A stretch of DNA of 17,190 nucleotides, taken from positions 1 to 17,190 of the forward strand of contig JAEUVW010000222.1 of NCBI GenBank assembly GCA_016786525.1. The letters run 5' to 3'. Below are positions 1 through 7,571 of the stretch, one piece after another. The stretch comes from Chitinophagaceae bacterium (lineage in GTDB: Bacteria > Bacteroidota > Bacteroidia > Chitinophagales > Chitinophagaceae). Position numbers and translations under genes: made by a program. The notes below the pieces were generated by a model. That model saw only the letters and a list, made by a program, of their open reading frames with translations. It was not told the origin of the DNA and ran no database searches. Numbering within the stretch: the first letter of the stretch is position 1; each line of letters opens with the position of its first letter.

Positions 1-449
1 ATCTTATTTCCATAAAAGCGGTAAGCTCTTTTTAATTTTTGGTTGATCGCTAAAAAAGCCTCCCCCGAACCTTCGTGCCCCCAAAAATTCGGGACAAGGA
101 TTTCCGGGTGAATACGGATAGGCTTCAGTGTACGAGAGTTCATGCTGTACATCGGACCTGCAAACGTGAACAAAAACACGACGGAGCTGTCTACAAAAGC
201 GCAACGCAGGATAACCATATTCCTGAGCCGGTTGTATTGCTGCAGTTCGACAAATTGCTTTCCATCAAAACGCATGCCGCCATTGTCTGTACCGATCCAT
301 AAATAGCCGCGTTTGTCCTGGTCAATATAGTAACCGTTGTTGGCGGTAAAACCGTCCAGGAGAGTGTACTTCCGCATCCCCGGCACTTGCGCTCCGGCAA
401 GGCTGCCGGTCAATACCAGCAGCAGTGTATAGAATATTTTAACAGGCAC
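1..449 (-). CDS. Two-component regulator propeller sensor, N-terminal part (runs off left edge)
   Basis: The first 149 codons of a larger gene are open to the window edge. The start is GTG at 449. An in-frame TAG lies two codons upstream (455-453), and the first ATG is about 25 codons in, past the signal peptide. The N-terminus (VPVKIFYTLLLVLTGSLAGAQ) is a clear signal peptide ending in Ala-Gln. It is followed by DGFTANNGYYIDQDKRG and then LWIGTDNGGMRFDGKQF, the classic first blade of Reg_prop propellers (two-component regulator propeller family). In Bacteroidota these periplasmic propellers usually precede a Y_Y_Y domain, a membrane helix and a histidine kinase or LytTR output that senses glycans or other envelope signals. 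The output domain lies outside the window, so kinase versus other output is unknown. It faces away from its right neighbour. Confidence 0.82.
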   Translation of the reverse strand, partial: MPVKIFYTLLLVLTGSLAGAQVPGMRKYTLLDGFTANNGYYIDQDKRGYLWIGTDNGGMRFDGKQFVELQQYNRLRNMVILRCAFVDSSVVFLFTFAGPMYSMNSRTLKPIRIHPEILVPNFWGHEGSGEAFLAINQKLKRAYRFYGNK

Positions 450-554
450 GAACTAAAAGTACATTATTGATCAATTATACCAGGCATTCCACAACATTAC
501 GGCCAATGCAACAGGGTGCCCATGCTTAGGGAAAGTGCGGCAAGACTTCATAAA

Positions 555-584
555 CAAGGCCCCGAACCGGAGTTCAGGGCCTTG
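555..584 (-). terminator. Rho-independent-type terminator of the T9SS cargo gene
   Basis: A 13-bp stem with a 4-base loop lies 41 bases past the stop codon of the minus-strand gene at 626. All 13 pairs form in minus-strand RNA, including one G-U pair. In plus-strand RNA that position is a C-A mismatch, which supports the minus-strand direction. The following tract (TTTAT) is only moderately U-rich. Confidence 0.7.
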
Positions 585-625
585 TGCTTTCCTCAGTGAC
601 CAGGTTGAACAAAAGCCAGACAAGG

Positions 626-3103
626 CTATTGTTTCGCAATCCGTTTGACTACTTTTTGTTTGTTTTGGTTGGTAAGGCTCATGACGTAGATGCCGGAAGG
701 AAGTTCCGCAATGTCCACAGTCTTCGATTGTTCTTCTATGGTCCAGGTGTGCACCAACTGGCCTACGGCGTTATACAGGTGGATCTGTGTTTGTGTCCAG
801 TCAAGGGGTACACGCACCGTTACGGAACCTGTGGAAGGGTTAGGGGCTATGGTCACGGTTTCAGACAATGCTTCAGGAACATTGATCTCCGTCGTTTTCC
901 GGGCCAGTCCGTTCTCCTGGTTGGTACAGCTCAGCGCAGGACAGGAGAGCGGGCCTCCATAGATCGCAATATCATCAATCACGCCGTTGAAGAAATACGG
1001 CCAGTTGACAATGTCGTTACCCCGCCCGATAAACAGGTCCTGGATCGTGGGTGGTCCGTACAGGTTGGGCCATGCCTGTGTGATGGTCAGGGTGCCATTG
1101 ACATAGAGATCCAGTACACCTGCCGTTGCATTGTAGCTCAGCCACAGACAATACCAGTTGCCGGGCACGATACAGGGATTCGACACACAAGGCGTTGTGC
1201 CCATCCAACTGGTACCGGTAATAGTACCCGCTGCTGCACCTGCCGCTACCTCTTTGGTAGGGGAAAACACGTTGCAGTCATGGTCAAAAGCATTATCAAA
1301 TATGCGCAGGTCATAGTGGTTAGCGGAGTACTCCGGAGCTCTCCAGACAATGGCGTTATCCTGGCAGAGGCCCGAATAAAAGCCCATGGGTTTGACCAGG
1401 GCCGTGATCGTCCAGGAGCTAAGGTCCAGTACAGGATTGGATGGCACCCTGATGTAGCCGGAGCTGCCGTCGAAGGAGTACGCGGTGTTGGGCACACCTG
1501 CCTTTCCCGTAGCGGGTGTAACGCCTCCGAAGATAGTGCCGGTCAGGCCATTGATGGGATCGACCAGGCTGCCTCCCGTAAAATTCCAGTGTGCGACCAG
1601 TGGCGGCAAAGCCGATCCGTCACAATCGCTGCAGATTTTGTACTCATCCATATTGGAATACTCCGACGAAAACAGGTCTTTCATATTCAGACCGGTCATC
1701 AGGTCGTTGTTGAGCGAACTGGTAACAGGGGCGTAGCTGGCTTCAGCAGGCGTTTGTATATCCGTAGAACAGGCCGAACTGCCGTCAAATTTCGCTTTGA
1801 TCAGGTAGCGGTCTGTGCTGCCCAATGGAGCGGGTATGGCCGGCACATGAACGGCATTGCCAAACAGGTAGAGACCGGGATAAGTGCCAGTCTCACAGGT
1901 CATGCGGACGCAACGCTGGTTGCCCGGAGCATAGTATGTGTATTGTGAATTGGGTGTGGCCGTCCCTGTCTGGTTGGTGCGCATCACCACCACATCTTCA
2001 TCGCCGGAAAAACCTTTGGCTACATAGCCGGCCAGGAAGTATTCATACTGTCCTGTAGTATTATCCAGGTGCTCCGCGATATCACTACAGCGATTATCGC
2101 CGCCGAGTGCAGAGCCTTTCACATAATCATACGTTTTAGACCAGCTTACGCCTGCCACCTGGTTTAAGGCCAGGAACCAGAAATCGTTGCTGCCGTTCAC
2201 ATCGGAATAGCCGCCCAGCACATAACCATTACCGCCGGGATCTACAGCCGTATTGTCCGACAGCTTGATGGAAGTCAGGATATCTTCGCTGGCAGCGTTG
2301 CCATAGAAATAAATGGGGTTCTGTGTGTTCCCATTCAATCCGTCAAGGCGCAGCAGGAAGCCGTTGGCTTTACCGGCCAGGCCCTGGCGCTGTTCCCCGA
2401 CGACCAGCACCTCGACCACTCTCGAGCCGGGATGCGGTGCGTCTGTCTCTACAATATCGTAGGGGATCTCGGTAGGACTGGCCCCGGTGCCGATCATATA
2501 GATTTTAGACCAGGCGGCAGTTCCTGCGGCATCTACCCTGATGACAAACACCCGGTTCAGGTTACTGGAATTGGTCGCATAGCCCAGTATGTAAAAATCG
2601 CCTGCAAAACGGGTAGAGGCAATCACCTTCTGTACATGCACATTGGTATAGCCGGAACCCAGGGCCGTAGTGTATCCTTTCGGCGTACCCAGCAGGGTGC
2701 CGGCGGCATTCAGGCGCTGGAAGAAAACGCCGAAAGACGGGTTGCCTGCCCCGTTGATATAGGATCCGGCCAGCGCATAGTGCGTGCCCTGCGTTTCGAC
2801 CGAATGCAGGTCCTGTACCTTCAGGGCAGGTGCTCCCCCGGCCATATCGGCCAGGCGGTATTGTTTGTTGAAGAGACCGGCTGAGGTACTTTGCCCCATA
2901 AAGTTCGTTCGCGTGACCGCAAAAGTCGTGTTCACCGATCCGGGCCCCACCAGCAGGCTGCCCGGTACACCGTTCAGGTTCGTGTTGTGCCCGTCATTGC
3001 AGACATCGGCCCCTGTAGTACCGTATACATACCGGAAATACTGGGCGCTTGCCGGTGCCGTCATCATGGCCGAGACAGCAGCAGCGAATAGTAGTTTTTT
3101 CAT
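626..3103 (-). CDS. Secreted T9SS cargo protein with propeller-like repeats and a LamG-like domain
   Basis: This 825-residue protein starts at ATG 3103 with MKKLLFAAAVSAMMTAPASAQ, a textbook signal peptide. A longer reading to 3148 adds 15 residues that would bury the signal peptide, so it is rejected. Residues about 30-480 hold repeated units ending in G-Y-x-L-G-G or alternating Asp-x-x-Gly with Trp-Ser-Lys, which resemble a beta-propeller of the kind found in secreted Bacteroidota proteins. Residues about 500-720 are a LamG/concanavalin-like jelly roll (LVAHWNFTGG; YSFDGSSGYIRV; GNWYCLWLSYN; DLYVNGT; FNGVIDDIAIYGG). Residues about 747-825 form a type A T9SS sorting domain (TIAPNPSTG, LYNAVGQLV, LPSGIYVMSL). 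The protein should cross the outer membrane through T9SS and become surface-bound or released. A role in adhesion or glycan binding is inferred from LamG; no catalytic residues are evident. Confidence 0.9.
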   Translation of the reverse strand: MKKLLFAAAVSAMMTAPASAQYFRYVYGTTGADVCNDGHNTNLNGVPGSLLVGPGSVNTTFAVTRTNFMGQSTSAGLFNKQYRLADMAGGAPALKVQDLHSVETQGTHYALAGSYINGAGNPSFGVFFQRLNAAGTLLGTPKGYTTALGSGYTNVHVQKVIASTRFAGDFYILGYATNSSNLNRVFVIRVDAAGTAAWSKIYMIGTGASPTEIPYDIVETDAPHPGSRVVEVLVVGEQRQGLAGKANGFLLRLDGLNGNTQNPIYFYGNAASEDILTSIKLSDNTAVDPGGNGYVLGGYSDVNGSNDFWFLALNQVAGVSWSKTYDYVKGSALGGDNRCSDIAEHLDNTTGQYEYFLAGYVAKGFSGDEDVVVMRTNQTGTATPNSQYTYYAPGNQRCVRMTCETGTYPGLYLFGNAVHVPAIPAPLGSTDRYLIKAKFDGSSACSTDIQTPAEASYAPVTSSLNNDLMTGLNMKDLFSSEYSNMDEYKICSDCDGSALPPLVAHWNFTGGSLVDPINGLTGTIFGGVTPATGKAGVPNTAYSFDGSSGYIRVPSNPVLDLSSWTITALVKPMGFYSGLCQDNAIVWRAPEYSANHYDLRIFDNAFDHDCNVFSPTKEVAAGAAAGTITGTSWMGTTPCVSNPCIVPGNWYCLWLSYNATAGVLDLYVNGTLTITQAWPNLYGPPTIQDLFIGRGNDIVNWPYFFNGVIDDIAIYGGPLSCPALSCTNQENGLARKTTEINVPEALSETVTIAPNPSTGSVTVRVPLDWTQTQIHLYNAVGQLVHTWTIEEQSKTVDIAELPSGIYVMSLTNQNKQKVVKRIAKQ

Positions 3104-3130
3104 ACACCGTAAGTTTTTAATGGTTTGATC

Positions 3131-3138
3131 CAAATGTA
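3131..3138 (-). promoter_or_regulatory. Bacteroidota-type promoter -7 element for the T9SS cargo gene
   Basis: On the minus strand this reads TACATTTG, an exact match to the TAnnTTTG -7 consensus of Bacteroidota promoters. It ends 27 bases before the ATG at 3103. It lies inside the longer alternative reading frame, which favours the 3103 start. No good TTG -33 element is visible. Confidence 0.45.
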
Positions 3139-3549
3139 TCATGCCCATTAAGTACTACAGGTAACGACTTGACAAACGATGCTTTTCGCTGCATGAAAAT
3201 AAGGTATCAATTGTTGAAGCAGGTGTACAACACCATCAACAGGACAGGCCTGCCTTAGCGAAAACAGGGAATCGGCATACAGGAAAACGGAAGCTTGTAC
3301 ACGGCAACACCGGACCAGGACCAGGAGATTGTGGCCTGAGCAAACAGTAAACGTTGGCAGCATCAATTGTGCCTGTATCCTTCGGTCTATGCTGCTCTCC
3401 AAAAACAAACCTGCACCGCTGTACCCCTGGTTCTCTGCCCTTGCTGGTGGCGGGGTCTGGCCATAGCAAAGCCGCCAACAAGTAGCATCCTCAATTGCCT
3501 GATGCGTCCTTCCCGGCCGCAGAACAAGACAGGAAAAGAAACTGTAAGC
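3139..3549. other. Gene-free interval with no supported feature
   Basis: About 410 bases lie between the T9SS cargo promoter and the downstream end of the reductase gene. Short overlapping open frames exist on both strands (for example 3148-3408 and 3236-3481, minus). None has a plausible start, a signal peptide, a recognisable motif or a consistent coding bias, and they contradict each other. The composition is similar to neighbouring genes, not AT-rich like the window's promoter regions. A decayed gene or a dispersed repeat is therefore possible, but nothing in the sequence proves either. Confidence 0.4.
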
Positions 3550-3567
3550 GGAGGTTTGCCTGCCTCC
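3550..3567 (-). terminator. Weak possible terminator of the reductase gene
   Basis: A GGAGG/CCTCC stem with an 8-base loop lies about 20 bases past the reductase stop codon at 3586. It is followed on the minus strand by a moderately T-rich run (CAGTTTCTTTTCC). The stem is only 5 bp, so this is tentative. Confidence 0.3.
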
Positions 3568-3585
3568 AATTACCGCTTCCCTGCC

Positions 3586-4140
3586 CTATTTCTTTTCGTA
3601 GCACAAGGCTACACAACCACTGTCCATTACCTGCGTGTTCCGTAACTGCAAACCCAGGTTTTCCGGCAACTGCATTTCGGTAAACAAACGCCGCCCCTGG
3701 CCCACAAGGACCGGGTGAACCACCATATGGAATTCATCCACCAGGCCCCATTCGATCAATTGTGCCGGCAAAGACACTCCGCCGGTTGAGATTGCTTTTC
3801 CGGGCTGCTGTTTCAGTTTCATGATCTCTTCCTGCACCTGGTCCCGGATAATCCTGCTTTGCTCATCCGCTGCATCCTCTACAGTACGCGACACCACCAC
3901 CCGTTTCAGGCCGGCAAAAACCTTTGCAAAGGCATTACCTTTTGCATCCATCGACGCTGTGCGGGCGACCTCGGGCCAGAAAGGCACCATCAGTTCATAG
4001 GTTTTCCGGCCATAGATCACCGTATCGGTACGCTCCATCAGCGCCGTGAAGTAATCGTGTACATCAGCGGCACCGCCGAAACGGGTATGATCGCAGCAAC
4101 CATCCAGGCTGATGTTGATCCCATAAATAAGTTTCCTCAT
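3586..4140 (-). CDS. Dihydrofolate reductase-family (RibD C-terminal-like) protein
   Basis: This 184-residue cytosolic protein starts at ATG 4140. It has the DHFR/RibD C-terminal fold signatures: an N-terminal strand with INISLDG (residues 9-14) and a nucleotide-site segment TVIYGRKTYE (40-49). A central VVVSRT strand (81-86) and STGGVSLPAQLIEWGLVDEF (118-137) follow, the usual glycine-rich turn and helix that bind the NADPH phosphates. The length is typical of stand-alone YyaP/YwjB-like members, which are abundant in Bacteroidota. These are predicted NADPH-dependent reductases with mostly unknown substrates. True folate or riboflavin roles are unlikely because the deaminase half and the folA context are absent. 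It is a single gene, convergent with nothing; the outer-membrane operon at 4327 diverges from it. Confidence 0.88.
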   Translation of the reverse strand: MRKLIYGINISLDGCCDHTRFGGAADVHDYFTALMERTDTVIYGRKTYELMVPFWPEVARTASMDAKGNAFAKVFAGLKRVVVSRTVEDAADEQSRIIRDQVQEEIMKLKQQPGKAISTGGVSLPAQLIEWGLVDEFHMVVHPVLVGQGRRLFTEMQLPENLGLQLRNTQVMDSGCVALCYEKK

Positions 4141-4289
4141 AAACTATAGTATAGTGTCCTTAAAATTACGCATCCTGTGTCTTGTCCTGAAACAGGCCCG
4201 GGGCCGGCACCTTCATTGATCCGGCAGGGTAAGCTGCTCCTACATGAAAAATAATTAAAAATAAATTAAATCTTAAAAAAGAATGATAA

Positions 4290-4303
4290 ATAAACATGTT
4301 TAT
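4290..4303. promoter_or_regulatory. 14-bp perfect palindrome overlapping the promoter of the outer-membrane/MscS operon
   Basis: ATAAACATGTTTAT is a perfect inverted repeat whose right end overlaps the -7 element at 4301-4308. This placement suits an operator bound by a dimeric regulator, but AT-rich palindromes also arise by chance. No regulator for it is identifiable here. Confidence 0.3.
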
Positions 4304-4308
4304 ATTTG
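4301..4308 (+). promoter_or_regulatory. Bacteroidota-type promoter -7 element (TATATTTG)
   Basis: TATATTTG matches TAnnTTTG exactly and ends 18 bases before the ATG at 4327. The surrounding 60 bases are strongly AT-rich. No TTG -33 element is seen at the usual spacing. Confidence 0.55.
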
Positions 4309-4326
4309 TATACATAAAACCATAAG

Positions 4327-5046
4327 ATGAAATACACCATATCCTCTGCCCTACTGGGCCTGCTTTCCATAGCGCATTGCGCCCGGGCGCAAAAGTTCAC
4401 CAATCCTTTCAGCAATGCCGACAAATACACTTCGATCGGCGCCATGGCTTCTATACCTTCAGGACAATTCCGCTCAACAGATTTAAAGAACGGCGGATAT
4501 GCCGGCACAGGCTGGGGCTTATACTTCGACTCCAAAACGGTGCTCAAAAGCGGCCTTTATTTTGTTTCTCATTCTACCTACTCCTGGGTGCCGCTGAATG
4601 ACGCTGCACTCAACACCTCCTTTACCAGGGAACTGGGGAAAAAGACAATGATAAGCGGGGGCAGGCACATGCCCTTCCTCACCACCCTGGGCCTGGGCTA
4701 TGAGGCCCACCCCAAAAAATTCATCACCCTGGGCCTGTCCGCACAGGCTGGTTTAATGTACAATTCCTTCAAAAACTTTGACATTACTGTATATGATACA
4801 GACAACACCACTGTTTTGTTTAACGACAACCTGAAATACGATTCACAGTTTTCATTTGCTTACGTGATCGGTGCGCAGGTCGGGTTCAGGCTTATCAAAG
4901 ACCTGCTCGATTTCCAGCTGATTGCTGACTATTCCGCATCTAAGTTTTCGTCTACCCTGCGGGGAAGCGAACTGCCGGCAATTCGTACCTCCCAGCATAT
5001 ACAGCTCATCAATGTGGGCGCCGGTATCGTGGTACACACCAAATAG
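4327..5046 (+). CDS. Outer-membrane beta-barrel protein
   Basis: This 239-residue protein has a signal peptide (MKYTISSALLGLLSIAHCARAQ). The mature part is built from alternating amphipathic strands rich in Gly and aromatic residues, such as YAGTGWGLYFDS, LTTLGLGYEA, FITLGLSAQAGLMYNSF and FAYVIGAQVGFRL. The final strand is LINVGAGIVVH. This pattern is typical of small 8- to 10-strand porin-like barrels annotated in Bacteroidota as outer membrane beta-barrel proteins. No specific family motif was recognised and the ligand is unknown. The stop codon is 31 bases before the MscS-family start on the same strand, with no terminator between, so the two are probably co-transcribed from the promoter at about 4301. 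Confidence 0.82.
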   Translation: MKYTISSALLGLLSIAHCARAQKFTNPFSNADKYTSIGAMASIPSGQFRSTDLKNGGYAGTGWGLYFDSKTVLKSGLYFVSHSTYSWVPLNDAALNTSFTRELGKKTMISGGRHMPFLTTLGLGYEAHPKKFITLGLSAQAGLMYNSFKNFDITVYDTDNTTVLFNDNLKYDSQFSFAYVIGAQVGFRLIKDLLDFQLIADYSASKFSSTLRGSELPAIRTSQHIQLINVGAGIVVHTK

Positions 5047-5077
5047 CATTTTCTCCTTACACGGTTTCTTTTTCTTT

Positions 5078-7546
5078 ATGTGCACCACAGTAAAACCTTT
5101 TGCAGGATACTTCCTGATCCCCTTGTTGTTCCTGCTCTTACCCACACCGGCAGTACGGGCGCAGGATACGCTGCAGGCCAACAGGGACAGCGTATCTCCT
5201 TTCGTGCAAAAAGTGATCCGTGCAGCCAATGCAGACAGGGAAAAGAGCAGCGCTGCGTTTAAAGAAGGGCTTACCGCCATCAGGCAACGGGCAGTATGCA
5301 ACAAACTGATCCGAACAGCACAGGAAGTAAAGCTGTACCTGAATGCCGCGCCGGATACCGCTGCTTTTAAAAAAAGCCTGCAAGCGGCAACAGCGGCCTA
5401 CAAGATCGCCAGGGACGGCATTTTCACCAACAAGGGGACCACGCAGACGGAACGCAATCTATCCGTTTCCTCCGTGGTGCTGAACCGCCTGATTGCTGAC
5501 GTGAGCGCCAGGAAAAAACAAATTGACCAGCATAGCGCCAACCTGAGCCGCTTCCGCACCCGGCTCGATTCTTTACTGAGCGACCCGGTCATTTACGCCT
5601 TCCCGGCAGACTCCGCCTCGCTGCTGCGGTACCTGAAAAGATTGCGGGTCATCGCCAGGGAAGGCAATCCTTCCGACAATGCACTGAACCAGGCTATGAT
5701 CGATGTAGATGCTTTACAGAACCAGACAGACGGCCTGCTGCTGGACCTTACTGCGTCTTACGATGATGTGGAGACCCTGCGGAAAGACCTGGCGAGCATC
5801 AGCCTGAAACGGGAATTACCCGACATCTGGGCTGCGGCAAAACATTACAGGCCCCTTTCCGAAATCCTGCACTATTCTTATGCAAAGGAAAAGATGGCCT
5901 TCCGCTTTTACCTCAGGAGCAACCTGTACCTGATATGGCTGCTGGTACTCCTGGCGGCCCTGCTGTACCGGGGGCACCGCTCCCTGGGGAAAAAAATCAC
6001 GGCAAAAAATGATGCAGATGCAGAAAAGCTGATCGTCAGGCACCCGCTGGGCACCGCAGTGTTCATCGTCGCCAGCCTGTCGCAGTTCCTGTTTATCACC
6101 GCCCCGTTCATATTCTCGATCTGCATCTGGTTGATTGCCATTGTGAGCCTGATCACCTTTGCCCGTGGGTATATAACGGCCTACTGGCTGCGCTTCTGGA
6201 TCGTCACCTCGCTGCTCTTTCTCACAGCCTGTGCCAACAACCTTATCCTGCAGGCCTCCCGCACCGAACGCTGGGTCATGTTTTGCTTATCCGTAGCGGG
6301 TGTCGTATACGGCTTGTCGCTGCTCGCGAGCAGGCACCGCCACGCCCTGAAAGAAAAGACCATCGTCGTGTTCATCCGCTTCCTCGTCATTGCAGAGGCG
6401 CTTTCCCTGCTGCTGAATATCTTCGGGCGTTACAATACGGCCAAAATATTGCTGAACGTGGGGTATACGGGCATAGTGGTCGGCATCATCTTCATCTGGC
6501 TGACCCGGCTTTTAAGCGAACAACTGAGCCTGGGACAAAGGTTCTACCGCAACACAGATTCCAAGACATCATTGCTGTGGCTCCACGACATCGGCACCAA
6601 GATGCCCATCCTGCTGTACGGCATCTTCGGCCTTTCCTGGCTGGTCATCGTGGGCCGTCAGTTTTACCTGTTCAACCGTATATTCGAACCGCTGAAAGCA
6701 TTCCTGCACGCAGAGCGCACAATCGGCAGCTATAGTTTCTCGGTAAACGGCATTTTCCTGTTTATCGCCATTATGCTGTTTTCCCTGATGCTGTCGCGCC
6801 TGATCTCTTTCCTGGCCGATTACCGCATCGGCACCGCCCGCAGTGCCGGTACCGGCCTGAAAGGCCTGCCCATCGGCAGCTGGGTATTGCTGGCCCGGAT
6901 CATCATTATCAGCGTAGGGGTTTTCCTGGCCTTTGCGGCCTCCGGCTTGCCGCTTGACCGCCTGACCATTGTGCTGGGTGCACTGGGCGTCGGTATCGGC
7001 TTAGGCTTGCAATCCCTGGTCAGCAACCTGGTCAGCGGCCTGATCATCGCATTCGAAAAACCGGTGAACGTGGGCGACCTGGTAGAGATCAACGGCAAAA
7101 CGGGGCATATGCGCTCTATAGGCTTCAGGAGCAGTATCGTGGCGCTCACCAACGGAGCCTCGCTGGTTGTGCCTAATGGCGACATCCTGAATACGCATGT
7201 GGTCAACTGGTCCCTGTCCAAAGGCAGTAAACAGCTCAGGATTTCGGTGGGCGTGGCCTACGGCTCGGACCTGGCGCAGGTAAAATCGGTGTTGGAGGCT
7301 GCTGCCGGTCAATGTGAAGCCGTATTGCCCCTGCCCAAACCCAATGCGGTAGCGACAAAGTTCAGCGACAGCGCTGTCAGTTTCGACCTTATTTTCTGGG
7401 CCAGCACTTTCAATGAGACCGCGGCGGTCCATAACCTCATCGCGGCAGTAGACGCGGCCTTCAAAGCAAACGGCATCGTTATTCCCCTCCCGCAGGCAGA
7501 AGTACATTGGACGCCACCGGCTCAGGAAAACGAAGCAACAGCCTGA
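5078..7546 (+). CDS. Large MscS-family mechanosensitive ion channel (MscK-like layout)
   Basis: This 822-residue inner-membrane channel should open under hypo-osmotic stress. The start is ATG 5078, giving a signal peptide (MCTTVKPFAGYFLIPLLFLL...AVRAQ). The open frame extends upstream into the previous gene, but that extension is translated out of frame with it and is rejected. Residues about 30-270 form a helical, probably coiled-coil periplasmic domain. About ten membrane helices follow (residues 282-624). The pore helix comes next (629-658: LTIVLGALGVGIGLGLQSLV, the Gly/Ala-rich TM3), then the MscS beta domain (PVNVGDLVEINGKTGHM; VPNGDILNTHVVNW) and the alpha/beta vestibule to about 810. 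The size and helix number resemble MscK/MscM rather than the 3-helix MscS. The family is well supported; gating properties cannot be read from the sequence. Confidence 0.93.
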   Translation: MCTTVKPFAGYFLIPLLFLLLPTPAVRAQDTLQANRDSVSPFVQKVIRAANADREKSSAAFKEGLTAIRQRAVCNKLIRTAQEVKLYLNAAPDTAAFKKSLQAATAAYKIARDGIFTNKGTTQTERNLSVSSVVLNRLIADVSARKKQIDQHSANLSRFRTRLDSLLSDPVIYAFPADSASLLRYLKRLRVIAREGNPSDNALNQAMIDVDALQNQTDGLLLDLTASYDDVETLRKDLASISLKRELPDIWAAAKHYRPLSEILHYSYAKEKMAFRFYLRSNLYLIWLLVLLAALLYRGHRSLGKKITAKNDADAEKLIVRHPLGTAVFIVASLSQFLFITAPFIFSICIWLIAIVSLITFARGYITAYWLRFWIVTSLLFLTACANNLILQASRTERWVMFCLSVAGVVYGLSLLASRHRHALKEKTIVVFIRFLVIAEALSLLLNIFGRYNTAKILLNVGYTGIVVGIIFIWLTRLLSEQLSLGQRFYRNTDSKTSLLWLHDIGTKMPILLYGIFGLSWLVIVGRQFYLFNRIFEPLKAFLHAERTIGSYSFSVNGIFLFIAIMLFSLMLSRLISFLADYRIGTARSAGTGLKGLPIGSWVLLARIIIISVGVFLAFAASGLPLDRLTIVLGALGVGIGLGLQSLVSNLVSGLIIAFEKPVNVGDLVEINGKTGHMRSIGFRSSIVALTNGASLVVPNGDILNTHVVNWSLSKGSKQLRISVGVAYGSDLAQVKSVLEAAAGQCEAVLPLPKPNAVATKFSDSAVSFDLIFWASTFNETAAVHNLIAAVDAAFKANGIVIPLPQAEVHWTPPAQENEATA

Positions 7547-7571
7547 CACAAGCCGTTGCGCCCCTTTCCGT

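Noticed and set aside
584..1948. A 454-codon open frame on the plus strand
   Set aside because: It is antisense to the T9SS cargo gene, which has a signal peptide, LamG-like and sorting domains. The plus-strand reading is rich in Arg, Cys and His with no recognisable motif.
3586..4140. folA dihydrofolate reductase or ribD
   Set aside because: The sequence fits the stand-alone RibD C-terminal-like group. The deaminase domain and riboflavin or folate neighbours are missing.
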